Shown here one piece after another: positions 12,914-21,662 of a stretch of DNA of 48,747 nt. Numbering within the stretch: the first letter of the stretch is position 1; each line of letters begins with the position of its first letter. The position numbers and the translations under genes were made by a program. Under the pieces are notes generated by a model. That model saw only the letters and a list, made by a program, of their open reading frames with translations, made no database searches and had not been told where the DNA came from. This stretch comes from Defluviitaleaceae bacterium. Lineage in GTDB: Bacteria > Bacillota > Clostridia > Lachnospirales > WQUN01. The DNA lies in contig WQSG01000018.1 in NCBI GenBank assembly GCA_009788055.1, forward strand, positions 1 to 48,747, written 5' to 3'.

Positions 12914-15900
12914 ATGAGCGGTGGTTTTGAGGAACACAGAAGCAAGATAGTTTTTTTCATAGTGCTGGGCATTGCGGTTGTCGCGTTCTTCACGCTTCGC
13001 GGGGATACTGGTGTCCTTAGGTTTCGCGAAATAGAACCCGTGGATATTCCCGTGGTGCATCAGCCGAACAGTTATGCGGAATTTTTGCATTATCACAGCG
13101 CGGCGGGAACTCCCGGCGGCGTTTCTGAAATTGAAGTTGATATTTTCGCGCCGCTTATTCCCGTTTTGGCGCAGGGTGTGACGCATTCGTTTCCCATGCT
13201 GACTTATCCGCCGGAAATGCCGCCTGTTTCCATCGACACTATTTATGATATTCCCGTCCTTCGCACGGAGGAGGAGTCTCACGTTGAATTTACCGTAAAT
13301 GTACCTGTTGCGGGTTTGTACAATATTCGCATAGAATATTTCCCCGTAAGCGGTCGCGGCATTGATATCGCCCGTGAACTGCGCATTAATGGCGAAGTCC
13401 CGTTCCGTGGCGCGGAGCTTATTACGCTTCGGCGCGTGTGGGGTTCTGCCGCGCAACCCGACGACGGGTCTGTGCGGCTGATTGAATTTGCGCCCGCAAC
13501 TTCTTTGCGCCCTGCCACGTACATCAGGCAGGATAATCAAGGTAATCAGATACGCCCCCCACAAGAGGAACGTCCGCGCTGGGAAAGGGCGTATTTTACC
13601 GACCGTTTGGGCTTTTTCACAGACCCGTACCGCTTCTTTTTTGAAGCGGGTGAAAATACAATCTCGCTTACGGGCGTGAACGAGCCGCTGGTGATGAAAA
13701 GCCTGACCCTCGTTCCCGTTAGCTATCGGCCTTCTTTCGCGGAGTTCCGCGCCGCAACCAATCTGCGCGAAAACACAAGCGATTTTTCCACCACCATACA
13801 GGGCGAGTGGTCAACTGTGCGTTCTTCGCCAAGTCTTTTCCCGTTGTTTGATAATTCCAGCGGAATCACTTATCCGCCGAGTGTCGCAATTATCACGCTA
13901 AACATGATTGGCGGTATGCCTTGGCGCGTGCCGGGGCAGTGGATTGAGTGGGAAGTTGAAGTGCCCGAAGACGGGCTTTACAGGGTTTCCATGTCTGCAC
14001 GGCAGAACTATAACAGGGGTTTTGTTTCCAGCCGAACCCTCTCGATAAACGGCGAAATCCCCTTCCAAGAAGTGGCGGAAATTCCGTTTAGGTTCAACAA
14101 TAGCTGGGAACTTATGACTCTGCAAGACGATTACGGAAATGACTTATTGTTCCCAATGAACGCGGGCGTAAACACTATCCGTATGTATGTAACTTTGGGC
14201 GATTTGGGCGAAATTATAGACTCGCTTCTGGCAAGCATAACCCGTTTAAATTCCATTTACCGCGAAATTCTGGTGCTTACAGGCCCTGAGCCTGACGCGC
14301 TTCGGGACTACCGCATACACGTTCATCTTCCGCACGTGATGGATATGATATATGAAGAAACTGCATTCCTGTATGGCATTTTGCTTGAAATGGAAGCCTT
14401 CCTTGGCGAACGAAACGAGCATACTGGCATAATAACGCGGCTTATTCAGACGCTGGATTTATTCTATGCCCGCCCAAACCGCATACCCATAAGGCTTACG
14501 AATTTCCGCCAAGATATTTCGGCATTTGCCAACTCCGCAAGGGCATTAACGGAAGGGCCACTTGATATCGACTTCTTTGTGGTAAGCGGAACAAGCGCGG
14601 AGTTGCCCGTTGTAAATGAGACGTTTTTTACACGCGCATCTCATGAAATTCGTGCGTTTGCCGCAAGCTTTACCCACGATTTCGACAGCATAGGCGACGT
14701 ACACGGGGAAGGCGCGACCGTCATAGATGTTTGGATAACCGCAGGGCGCGACCAAGCAACCGCAATGAAAGCCATGATTGACGACACTTTTACGCCCGAA
14801 TCGGGCATTCACGTAAATCTGCGGCTTGTGGCGCACCAAGCGGTGCTTCCCGCCGTTGTTGCGGGCATAGGGCCTGATGTTGTTTTGGGTATGCAACTTA
14901 GCGACCCTGTAAACTATGCGTTGCGCAACGCCGTGGTGGATTTGTCGCAGTTCCCCGGATTTTATGAGGAAGTTCGCGGGCGTTTTCATCATAGCGCGTG
15001 GATTCCCGTCCACTTTGAGGGCGGCTACTACGGTATGCCCGAAACGCAGACGTTCAATTTGATGTTCTACCGTAGTGATATTTTGGAAGAATTAAATCTT
15101 GATGTTCCCGAAACATGGAGCGATATTTTGGCAATCATGCCGCTTTTACAGCGGAATAATATGGCGATAGGTGTGCCGCCAATCGGCAACCCGATGGCAC
15201 CCGATATCACGGGCTTTTTGACACAACTGTTACAGCGCGGCGGTTTCCTATACGTGCGCGACGACCATCCCGTTTACGAACCGCTTTCACGCGCCGCTCT
15301 TGATAGTGAAGAAGCAATTGCCGCATTTGAAGCATTCACGCGCTTCTTTACGCACTTTGGCTCGCCCGAATTTTTCGACCCCGCAAACCGTTTCCGCAAT
15401 GGCGAAATGCCTATCATTTTTGCGGATTTCACGCTTTTCAATATGCTTTCCGTGTTCGCCCCCGAAATTTACGGCGCGTGGAATTTTGCCCTAATGCCGG
15501 GATATTATCACCAAACGCCGCAGTATTTTGCAGGCCGCGGCGGATATTATAATGTACACCACACCGTTCCCGCATGGGGCACCGCCGCCATGATGATTGA
15601 AGCAAGCGAAATGCAAGACGAATCTTGGGAATTTTTAAAGTGGTGGACATCCGCAGAAACACAACTGCGCTTTGGGCGCGAAATGGAATCCATTATGGGC
15701 GAAGCCGCTCGTTTTCCAACTGCAAACCTTGAAGCCTTCCAAATTTTGCCGTGGAGTACGTCGCAACTGCAAGTCTTAAATGAACAGCGCGACTGGATAC
15801 TCGGCATCCCCGAAGTCCCCGGCGGCTACTATGTACAACGCCAATTAATCAACGTAATTCGCCGCGTCGTTTCCGATAATTTAGACACCCGCGAAACCTT

Positions 15901-15967
15901 GCTTGATGTTCAAATCGTTATCAACCGCGAGCTAATTAACAAGCGGCGGGAGTTTGGGCTGGAGTAG
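12914..15967 (+). CDS. Membrane-anchored solute-binding protein with carbohydrate-binding-like domains
   Basis: A 1017-residue protein; ordinary sugar-binding lipoproteins have about 450. There is no lipobox. The N-terminus is a single membrane anchor (IVFFIVLGIAVVAFFTL, about 12-30). Two similar beta-sandwich regions follow (about 95-275 and 290-430); each has the pattern VPVAGLYNIRIEYFPVSGRG / VPEDGLYRVSMSARQNYNRG and then ELRINGEVPF / TLSINGEIPF, so they are duplicated carbohydrate-binding-like domains. A helical segment (445-560) leads into a family-1 type extracellular binding domain (about 590-960; GIGPDVVLGMQ, GYYGMPETQTFNLMFYRSDI, then SWEFLKWWTSAETQLRFGRE). GGAGGG precedes ATG 12914; the longer frame from 12860 has no site. 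It probably delivers oligosaccharides to the two permeases downstream. Confidence 0.85.
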   Translation: MSGGFEEHRSKIVFFIVLGIAVVAFFTLRGDTGVLRFREIEPVDIPVVHQPNSYAEFLHYHSAAGTPGGVSEIEVDIFAPLIPVLAQGVTHSFPMLTYPPEMPPVSIDTIYDIPVLRTEEESHVEFTVNVPVAGLYNIRIEYFPVSGRGIDIARELRINGEVPFRGAELITLRRVWGSAAQPDDGSVRLIEFAPATSLRPATYIRQDNQGNQIRPPQEERPRWERAYFTDRLGFFTDPYRFFFEAGENTISLTGVNEPLVMKSLTLVPVSYRPSFAEFRAATNLRENTSDFSTTIQGEWSTVRSSPSLFPLFDNSSGITYPPSVAIITLNMIGGMPWRVPGQWIEWEVEVPEDGLYRVSMSARQNYNRGFVSSRTLSINGEIPFQEVAEIPFRFNNSWELMTLQDDYGNDLLFPMNAGVNTIRMYVTLGDLGEIIDSLLASITRLNSIYREILVLTGPEPDALRDYRIHVHLPHVMDMIYEETAFLYGILLEMEAFLGERNEHTGIITRLIQTLDLFYARPNRIPIRLTNFRQDISAFANSARALTEGPLDIDFFVVSGTSAELPVVNETFFTRASHEIRAFAASFTHDFDSIGDVHGEGATVIDVWITAGRDQATAMKAMIDDTFTPESGIHVNLRLVAHQAVLPAVVAGIGPDVVLGMQLSDPVNYALRNAVVDLSQFPGFYEEVRGRFHHSAWIPVHFEGGYYGMPETQTFNLMFYRSDILEELNLDVPETWSDILAIMPLLQRNNMAIGVPPIGNPMAPDITGFLTQLLQRGGFLYVRDDHPVYEPLSRAALDSEEAIAAFEAFTRFFTHFGSPEFFDPANRFRNGEMPIIFADFTLFNMLSVFAPEIYGAWNFALMPGYYHQTPQYFAGRGGYYNVHHTVPAWGTAAMMIEASEMQDESWEFLKWWTSAETQLRFGREMESIMGEAARFPTANLEAFQILPWSTSQLQVLNEQRDWILGIPEVPGGYYVQRQLINVIRRVVSDNLDTRETLLDVQIVINRELINKRREFGLE

Positions 15968-16017
15968 TTATACAATATAATTTTCTTGTTTTGTATGTTG
16001 TTTTTTGGGAGGTTTGC

Positions 16018-16053
16018 GTGGTTAACGATTACCGCGCGAAAAAATTGCTATGA
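16018..16053 (+). CDS. 11-codon leader overlapping the next gene (possible permease vestige)
   Basis: GTG at 16018 sits five bases after GGGAGG (16007-16012) and encodes MVNDYRAKKLL. Its TGA overlaps the ATG of the membrane-protein gene at 16050. That gene has no ribosome binding site of its own, so translational coupling is likely. The DNA resembles the 5' part of the permease gene near 17697 (CGATACCGCGC-like run followed by A6), which encodes RYRAKKRAM. It may therefore be the remnant of an original permease start, cut off when two genes were inserted. Confidence 0.5.
   Translation: MVNDYRAKKLL
16026..16052 (+). repeat. Left copy of a short direct repeat flanking the two-gene cassette
   Basis: Positions 16026-16052 and 17697-17723 share CGAT, an ACCGCGC core, a run of A, then TGC and ATG, with one extra base and few mismatches. 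The copies bracket the membrane-protein/leucine-rich-repeat pair. See the findings entry. Confidence 0.5.
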
Positions 16054-16547
16054 ATAAACCTATAAAGACGGCAGTTGTTGTGCTTGTTACGATTGTAACA
16101 TTGTTTGCTTCACTCTTGGTTTTTCCGTGGTTTCAATTTATGTTTGCATGGGATGGCGGTTTCGTCAGTGTTGTAAATTTTGTTTGTACGTGCATTTTTA
16201 TGATGATATGGGCGGGCGTGTTGTTGCTCTCGGTCGGGATTAAGTCGAAGGCATTGTTTTATGTGTATTTTGTCTATTGGATTCTTGTTACTGTTTTTTC
16301 TGTTTTGTTTCTGTTGATATATCTGTTTTTCGGAACACCGCCTGTTTTCGTCTTTTTTCTTATTGGTGCTTTTGTTTTTCCCATCATGGGGATAGACTAT
16401 CTCTTTAGTTCGATGGGATTTCCTTTCGCGGATTACTTGGTTTTGATTCTTCCCGTAGTATTCTTTTTGGTAGGTGTTTTCGTAAGAGGAAAGTATTTCA
16501 AAAAATCAAATGGTTTAGGATTGGAGCAAACAAATAATGAAGTTTGA
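16050..16547 (+). CDS. Hypothetical membrane protein
   Basis: A 165-residue, strongly hydrophobic protein with about five membrane segments (beginning TAVVVLVTIVTLFASLLVF and later VFFLIGAFVFPIMGIDYLF), ending in a short polar tail, KKSNGLGLEQTNNEV. No family is recognised. It starts by coupling to the 11-codon leader and overlaps the start of the leucine-rich-repeat gene by 11 bases, so the two are one transcriptional unit. This pair breaks the usual direct link between a solute-binding protein gene and its permease genes. Confidence 0.7.
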   Translation: MNKPIKTAVVVLVTIVTLFASLLVFPWFQFMFAWDGGFVSVVNFVCTCIFMMIWAGVLLLSVGIKSKALFYVYFVYWILVTVFSVLFLLIYLFFGTPPVFVFFLIGAFVFPIMGIDYLFSSMGFPFADYLVLILPVVFFLVGVFVRGKYFKKSNGLGLEQTNNEV

Positions 16548-17658
16548 ATTTATGAAAAAATTTGTTTGTACGTTGGTGTTCTCTGCGGTGTTTTTGGTGT
16601 GCAATGCGGTTGTTTTATATGCAAATGACATCCGCATAGAGATTAATGGTGTGGATGTAAAGCTTGACGTTTCGCCGATAATCCAAGACGGGCGTGTGCT
16701 TGTGCCGTTGCGGGCGATTGCGGAAGCGTTGAATATGGAAGTTGATTGGGACAGTGTTGCGTCTGTTGTGCGTTTAAGCGAGAAAACACACGCCACAGAT
16801 GTTATTGAGACTGTTGAAATTACCGAAATTGAACTTTCAGGGAAAAATATTACAGATGAGAAACTTTTAAAAATGATTGCAAGAGGAGAAATCCCCGCAA
16901 ATGTAACTAGTTTGAATTTAGCAAACAATAATATTACAGATGTTTCACCGCTTGCCGCATTGACCGATTTAACAGAGCTTCGGTTGTGGGGGAATAGGTT
17001 TGAAGATATATCGCCGTTATACCCGCTCACTAATTTACGTTCCTTTGATACGGGAGACAATGTGCATTTTAACGGAGACCTCTCCGTTTTGATATATTTT
17101 GAAAATTTGACAACGCTTGGTTTATCGGGCGGAACTTGGGGCATTCCGTTTGACTTGTCCCCTGTTGGTGAACTAACAAAGTTAGAACGTTTCCATCTTT
17201 GGGGCGGTTCGCAATTCAATGACCTTTCACTGTTTCCCGACCCCGAAAACATGACGCATCTTACGTTAAATGGCGTGAACATTAAAGATTTTTACCCGCT
17301 AAAAAACTTTACGAACTTGGTATCTCTTGATTTGCAGCACAGTGAAATTAGCGATATTTCTGTTATGTATCTTGACTATCTTGCGAATTTAACTGAACTG
17401 TTTTTGTGGGGAAATCAAATCGTTGACGTTGCTCCTTTGCGTAATTTAAGGGGTTTGGAGCTTTTGGCATTAAGTGGTAATTTGATTGTTGATGTTTCGC
17501 CTTTAAGCGAACTAACAAACCTTACATGGTTGTCACTTAGCGACAATCAAATAAGTGATATTTCGCCACTTTATACGTTGAAAAATTTACAACAGGTGGA
17601 TATACACGCTAATCCGATAAGTGACAATGCTAGGGAGGTTACACAATGGCAGCACTAA
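16537..17658 (+). CDS. Secreted leucine-rich-repeat protein with copper-amine-oxidase-like N-domain
   Basis: A 373-residue exported protein. The signal peptide is MKKFVCTLVFSAVFLVCNAV and nearby residues. Residues about 30-85 match the copper-amine-oxidase N-terminal-like domain common on clostridial surfaces (INGVDVKL, IIQDGRVLVPLRAIAEALN). Residues 100-370 are internalin-type leucine-rich repeats of about 22 residues, e.g. SLNLANNNITDVSPLAALTD and LSLSDNQISDISPLYTLKN. The likely role is binding a protein or glycan at the cell surface. The last 13 bases overlap the permease start at 17646. Confidence 0.85.
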   Translation: MKFEFMKKFVCTLVFSAVFLVCNAVVLYANDIRIEINGVDVKLDVSPIIQDGRVLVPLRAIAEALNMEVDWDSVASVVRLSEKTHATDVIETVEITEIELSGKNITDEKLLKMIARGEIPANVTSLNLANNNITDVSPLAALTDLTELRLWGNRFEDISPLYPLTNLRSFDTGDNVHFNGDLSVLIYFENLTTLGLSGGTWGIPFDLSPVGELTKLERFHLWGGSQFNDLSLFPDPENMTHLTLNGVNIKDFYPLKNFTNLVSLDLQHSEISDISVMYLDYLANLTELFLWGNQIVDVAPLRNLRGLELLALSGNLIVDVSPLSELTNLTWLSLSDNQISDISPLYTLKNLQQVDIHANPISDNAREVTQWQH

Positions 17659-18617
17659 CATCACCGCGTAAGGATACAAATTCCACGCCATTTCAGCGAT
17701 ACCGCGCAAAAAAACGTGCAATGCGGGCGCATACTTGGGAGGAAATGAAAAAGCATAAGGTGCTTTATCTGTTTATGTTGCCCTTTGTGCTGGTTTTTGC
17801 CACGTTTACGCTTGCGCCGGTTGTGGTTTCGCTGGGGCTTAGTTTTACGTATTTTAACGTGTTGGAAGCACCGAGGTTTATAGGCTTTCAAAACTATTTG
17901 AATTTGTTTTTGTCGGACGATATATTTCTTATAGCCTTGCGGAATACGATTATTTTGGCGGTTATTACAGGGCCGGTGGGGTATATATGTGCGTTTTTGT
18001 TTGCGTGGTTTATAAATGAGTTGCCGCGTTTTGTTCGTGCGTTTGTAACGCTGGTGTTCTACGCGCCAACGATTGCGGGTTCGGCATTTCTTGTGTGGGC
18101 GATTATCTTTATGGGTGACGCAAACGGGTATCTTAATGCGATTCTGATTAATGCGGGGATTATAAACGAGCCTAATCTTTGGCTTACGGATACGGATTAT
18201 ATGATGCCCGTAATTATTGTGGTTGTGCTGTGGATGAGTCTTGGCGCGGGCTTTTTAGCATTTATCGCGGGGCTTTCCACCATTGATGAATCTTTGTATG
18301 AAGCAGGGCTGGTGGACGGCGTGAAAAATCGTTGGCAGGAACTGTGGTTCATTACGTTGCCGAATATGCAGGGAATGCTTATGTTCGGTGCGGTTATGGC
18401 GATTATGGCAAGCTTTGCCGTTGGTGAGGTTACGCAGAATTTGGCGGGCTTCCCGTCAACGGACTACGCGGTTCATACCATTGTTAATCATTTGGTAGAC
18501 TACGGCGCGATTCGTTTTGAAATGGGATATGCGTCTGCAATTGCGACAATTTTGTTCCTTACGATGATTTACACGAAAATTTTGGTTGGAAAATTTATCA
18601 GCACGATAGGGAGATAG
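17646..18617 (+). CDS. Sugar ABC transporter permease (MalF/UgpA type)
   Basis: A 323-residue inner-membrane permease with six membrane segments, beginning VLYLFMLPFVLVFATFTLAP. The EAA loop that contacts the ATPase appears as DESLYEAGLVDGVKNRWQEL, followed by FITLPNM. The N-terminus is a 40-residue basic cytoplasmic extension. The start ATG follows GGGAGGTTACACA. It pairs with the permease 3 bases downstream to form the channel for the large binding protein upstream. Confidence 0.93.
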   Translation: MAALTSPRKDTNSTPFQRYRAKKRAMRAHTWEEMKKHKVLYLFMLPFVLVFATFTLAPVVVSLGLSFTYFNVLEAPRFIGFQNYLNLFLSDDIFLIALRNTIILAVITGPVGYICAFLFAWFINELPRFVRAFVTLVFYAPTIAGSAFLVWAIIFMGDANGYLNAILINAGIINEPNLWLTDTDYMMPVIIVVVLWMSLGAGFLAFIAGLSTIDESLYEAGLVDGVKNRWQELWFITLPNMQGMLMFGAVMAIMASFAVGEVTQNLAGFPSTDYAVHTIVNHLVDYGAIRFEMGYASAIATILFLTMIYTKILVGKFISTIGR

Positions 18618-18620
18618 CTT

Positions 18621-19538
18621 ATGGTTAAAGCCATCAGACAAGGCAACACCGTTGCAAAAAGACGGAAAAAAAATTCGCGCGCAGTGCGGAAACCAAACCG
18701 CTCTCTTGGCGGGGATATTTTCATATGGGTTATTCTTGCGTTCTTTGGTGCGTTTTTTGCGTTCCCGTTGGTGTTTGCTATAAATAATGCATTCAAACCG
18801 CTGGACGAAATATTTATTGTTCCGCCAAATTTGTGGGTTATTAACCCAACCATGGGCAACTTGCAAGACTTGTTTATTATCATGTCGCGTTCGTGGGTTG
18901 CGTTTTCGCGCTACATTTTTAATACGGTTTTTATAACTGCAGCGGGTACTGTAGGTCACTTGTTTGTTGCGTCTCTTGGTGCGTATGCGGTAAGTAAATA
19001 TGAATTCCCCGGCAGTAAGTTTTTCTTTGGGCTGGTTATCACAACGCTTATGTTTAACGGGTTTGTTATGCAAATCCCGAACTTTCTTATCTTGGCGAAC
19101 TTGGGTTGGATTGACACTTACTGGGCGGTTATTATTCCCGCGTTTGGAATGCCGCTTGGGTTTTTCTTGTTAAAGCAATTTATGGATACCGTTCCCATGT
19201 CGCTTATCGAATCCGCAAAAATTGACGGTGCGGGCGAATGGCTTATCTACTCGCGCATCGTAATGCCGCTGGTAAAACCCGCATTACTTACCGCGATGAT
19301 TTTCTCTGTACAGGCGTTGTGGAACAACCCGCAGGCACTTCTTATCTACACAGAGCAATTGAAAACACTTCCCCTTGCAATCACGCAAATCATAGGCAGC
19401 CCTCACGCCCCAAACGTGGCACGGGCGGGCGTAAACGCGGCGGGAATTCTTGTAATGATGTTTGTACCAATCACGTTGTTCATTTTTGCGCAAAGTAATA
19501 TCCTGAAAACCATGGCTAGTTCCGGCATTAAGGAGTGA
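18621..19538 (+). CDS. Sugar ABC transporter permease (MalG/UgpE type)
   Basis: A 305-residue permease with six membrane segments and the EAA loop SLIESAKIDGAGEWLIYSRI followed by VMPLVKPALLTAM. The N-terminus is basic. No ATPase gene follows, so a shared MsmX-like ATPase elsewhere must energise it (inference from the family). The stop overlaps the purine site of the next gene, showing that the inserted accessory genes are cotranscribed. Confidence 0.93.
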   Translation: MVKAIRQGNTVAKRRKKNSRAVRKPNRSLGGDIFIWVILAFFGAFFAFPLVFAINNAFKPLDEIFIVPPNLWVINPTMGNLQDLFIIMSRSWVAFSRYIFNTVFITAAGTVGHLFVASLGAYAVSKYEFPGSKFFFGLVITTLMFNGFVMQIPNFLILANLGWIDTYWAVIIPAFGMPLGFFLLKQFMDTVPMSLIESAKIDGAGEWLIYSRIVMPLVKPALLTAMIFSVQALWNNPQALLIYTEQLKTLPLAITQIIGSPHAPNVARAGVNAAGILVMMFVPITLFIFAQSNILKTMASSGIKE

Positions 19539-19543
19539 GCAAT

Positions 19544-19834
19544 TTGGAAAAAACGTATAAACTGTTAGACCACGAAAGCCCGTTGCCTATTGACGAAATC
19601 AGAAGGTTATACAAGGGATACTGGGTCTACTTGGTGAAAACGGAGCTTGATGAATACAACGGCATTGTAAGCGGAATACCCGTTGTTATCGGCGCAAGGC
19701 CGTATGACGGTACAGGGGACGGTATTTACAAAAAGTACAAAACAGATGAATACGTACAGCGTGTAGGGTTAAGCCTTTTGCCGAATCGTGGGTTCATTTC
19801 TGCACTAAGGTTTTCGGAGAAGGAGAATGCATAA
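19544..19834 (+). CDS. Hypothetical protein, accessory set
   Basis: A 96-residue soluble protein. TTG at 19544 lies eight bases after AGGAG; GTG at 19535 is an alternative. It shows IDEIRRLYKGYWVYLVKTEL, then IPVVIGARPYDGTGDGIYKK and a short tail. It resembles small proteins found paired with retropepsin-like proteases; the next gene, which overlaps it by eight bases, is one. Its function is unknown. Confidence 0.65.
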   Translation: MEKTYKLLDHESPLPIDEIRRLYKGYWVYLVKTELDEYNGIVSGIPVVIGARPYDGTGDGIYKKYKTDEYVQRVGLSLLPNRGFISALRFSEKENA

Positions 19835-20351
19835 CGGCGGATATGCTTCTTCCGAAGAGTTGATATACGAAGACGACGGGCATTATCACTTGCGTGTATC
19901 CGCATTTTACGAGTTCGACAGTTATGCAAACGACATCATTGATTTTATTTTTGACACAGGCGCATTTTTAACCGTTATATCCCGTGTCACAGCCCAAGAA
20001 TTTGGCTTCCTTGACCGATACACCATACAGTCGGATATATCGTTGGCGGGTTTTTCAGGGGAATGCTTGGCAGACTTAAAAGAAATCCCCGGCATGGTAG
20101 TTGGCGGGCGGCGTCTTACCGGTGTGAAAGTTGCCGTACCCCATCTAATAACCGACATGGATATACTCGGGCTTAACGTGATTGATCATTTCAAATTTTT
20201 CATAGATACAGAAAAAGACAGAATTTATTTCTCCGAAAACCCAAAACCGGAAATACCGGAGATGCTGAAAGCAAAAGACATACAAGTTATTTCGCCCGGG
20301 GGAAGTGAGCAGTGTGGAAAAATGGGAGTTGGCGGCAAAAAAGTTCATTGA
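19827..20351 (+). CDS. Retropepsin-like aspartic protease
   Basis: A 174-residue protein with a single-lobe aspartic protease pattern: the catalytic loop IDFIFDTGAFLTVISR (Asp-Thr-Gly-Ala), a flap-like GFSGECLADLK region, and the conserved late MDILGLNVIDHF. Such domains work as dimers. There is no signal peptide, so it is likely cytoplasmic. GGAGAAGGAG precedes the ATG. The 3' end overlaps the nucleotidyltransferase start by about 38 bases in another frame. The substrate is unknown. Confidence 0.75.
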   Translation: MHNGGYASSEELIYEDDGHYHLRVSAFYEFDSYANDIIDFIFDTGAFLTVISRVTAQEFGFLDRYTIQSDISLAGFSGECLADLKEIPGMVVGGRRLTGVKVAVPHLITDMDILGLNVIDHFKFFIDTEKDRIYFSENPKPEIPEMLKAKDIQVISPGGSEQCGKMGVGGKKVH

Positions 20352-21078
20352 CTCGTGGCAATTTACGGATGATATCGAAAGCGTATTTTTAACGGGAAGC
20401 CACGCTTCAGGTAATGCAGATGAGTTTTCGGATGTTGATTTGTTCATAATTTTGAATGACAATGTTAAATGGCGTGAACGCGGCAACAAAATGGTAGACG
20501 GATTGCTCGTTGAGTATTTTGCTAACCCTGTACGGCAAGTGAAAAAGCATATTGATGAATGCTACGGTAACGCCGACTTGATAGACATAAACATGATACT
20601 TGGCGGGAAAGTTATTTTAGACAGAAACGCCGCCGCCGACAAAATTATAGATTACTGCAAGCAAAAAATGACCACGGAATTTCCAAGCATGAGCGGGTAC
20701 GATGTGTATATGGGGCTGTACCTTTTGTGGGATGCGCATGACGAACTGCAAAGAGCATATTCAAACAAAACCCCTGGTTTTACAATGCAATTCTTCAGTT
20801 TTGTGCAAAACGCATTTGTATTATATTCGAGATATACGTGTTCGCCTGTGCCAAGTTATCACAAGCTGTACAAATGGCTTACAGATGATGGGTACTTCAA
20901 AAAATACGGATTGGCGGCTCATAATGATTTATATTTTGTTGAAATGATAAAGGCTACCTTCCACTGTAAAGATATCAACGCCATGTTTGAAACGGCAAAA
21001 AATATATATGTCTACGTTGTTGACAAAATGGGCGGGATTGATATTGATAATTTTGTATTACATGGGTCGTGCGACTGA
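20314..21078 (+). CDS. Nucleotidyltransferase-domain protein
   Basis: A 254-residue protein. The N-terminal polymerase-beta-like nucleotidyltransferase core shows SVFLTGSHASGNADEFSDVD (GS motif plus the metal Asp pair in DVDLF). A helical C-terminal half (about 120-254) resembles those of aminoglycoside nucleotidyltransferases and HEPN partners. GTG at 20314 follows GGGGGAA by nine bases. It could nucleotidylate a small molecule, a protein or a tRNA; the sequence does not say which. It is followed after 13 bases by a BrnT toxin gene. Confidence 0.75.
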   Translation: MEKWELAAKKFIDSWQFTDDIESVFLTGSHASGNADEFSDVDLFIILNDNVKWRERGNKMVDGLLVEYFANPVRQVKKHIDECYGNADLIDINMILGGKVILDRNAAADKIIDYCKQKMTTEFPSMSGYDVYMGLYLLWDAHDELQRAYSNKTPGFTMQFFSFVQNAFVLYSRYTCSPVPSYHKLYKWLTDDGYFKKYGLAAHNDLYFVEMIKATFHCKDINAMFETAKNIYVYVVDKMGGIDIDNFVLHGSCD

Positions 21079-21091
21079 GGAGTGACGCAAG

Positions 21092-21397
21092 TTGAATTTT
21101 GAAGAAATGTTTGAGTGGGACGATGCCAAAAATGAATATAACATCCAAGAACACAGTGTAGCGTTCAAAGAAGCGGCAACGGTGTTTAAGGATAACAATG
21201 CGATAATGTTTGACGATTATGCACATACCAACGAAGCCGAAGAACGGTTTATCATAATAGGACGAAGCGAGTATCAGCGAATTTTGATGGTGTGTCACTG
21301 TTACAGGGAAAATGATGATAAGATACGGATAATTACGGCACGGAAAGCCAATAAAAAAGAACGTAAACTATATGAAAGCGGAGGTAAGTCATGGTAA
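21092..21397 (+). CDS. brnT: BrnT family toxin (ribonuclease)
   Basis: A 101-residue protein with the BrnT pattern: FEEMFEWDDAKNEYNIQEHS, VAFKEAATVFKD, ERFIIIGRSE and IRIITARKANKKERKLYE. BrnT is a type II toxin with a RelE-like fold that cleaves mRNA. TTG at 21092 lies after GAGGAGTGACGCAAG. Toxin before antitoxin is the normal brnT order, and the next gene overlaps it by seven bases. Confidence 0.85.
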   Translation: MNFEEMFEWDDAKNEYNIQEHSVAFKEAATVFKDNNAIMFDDYAHTNEAEERFIIIGRSEYQRILMVCHCYRENDDKIRIITARKANKKERKLYESGGKSW

Positions 21398-21633
21398 ATG
21401 AATCCTATGCCGTAACAGAAGACGGCGAACTGCCGCCCTACGACCTTTCAACGCTTAGAAAAAACCCATATGCCGAGCGGCTAAAAAACGGATATGCGAT
21501 AAGAATTATTGTGCCGCCTAACGCAGAACAGAAGCACGAAACCGGCGATTTTTTAATAGATGATAACGAACTGCAAAGACTGAAAGAATTTGTTGCAAGT
21601 GAAGAAAAAAAGCGGCAATTAATAAAACATTAA
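21391..21633 (+). CDS. Probable antitoxin partner of BrnT
   Basis: An 80-residue protein; GGAGGTAAGTC precedes the ATG. It contains LRKNPYAERLKNGYAIRI, a motif seen in small antitoxins that pair with BrnT-like toxins, and a charged C-terminal helix (ELQRLKEFVASEEKKRQLIK). It is not a standard BrnA by eye. Its position right behind, and overlapping, the toxin gene is the main support for the role. Confidence 0.6.
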   Translation: MVNESYAVTEDGELPPYDLSTLRKNPYAERLKNGYAIRIIVPPNAEQKHETGDFLIDDNELQRLKEFVASEEKKRQLIKH

Positions 21634-21662
21634 TTTTAAATCCTAGTTTCGGGAGTGATTAT

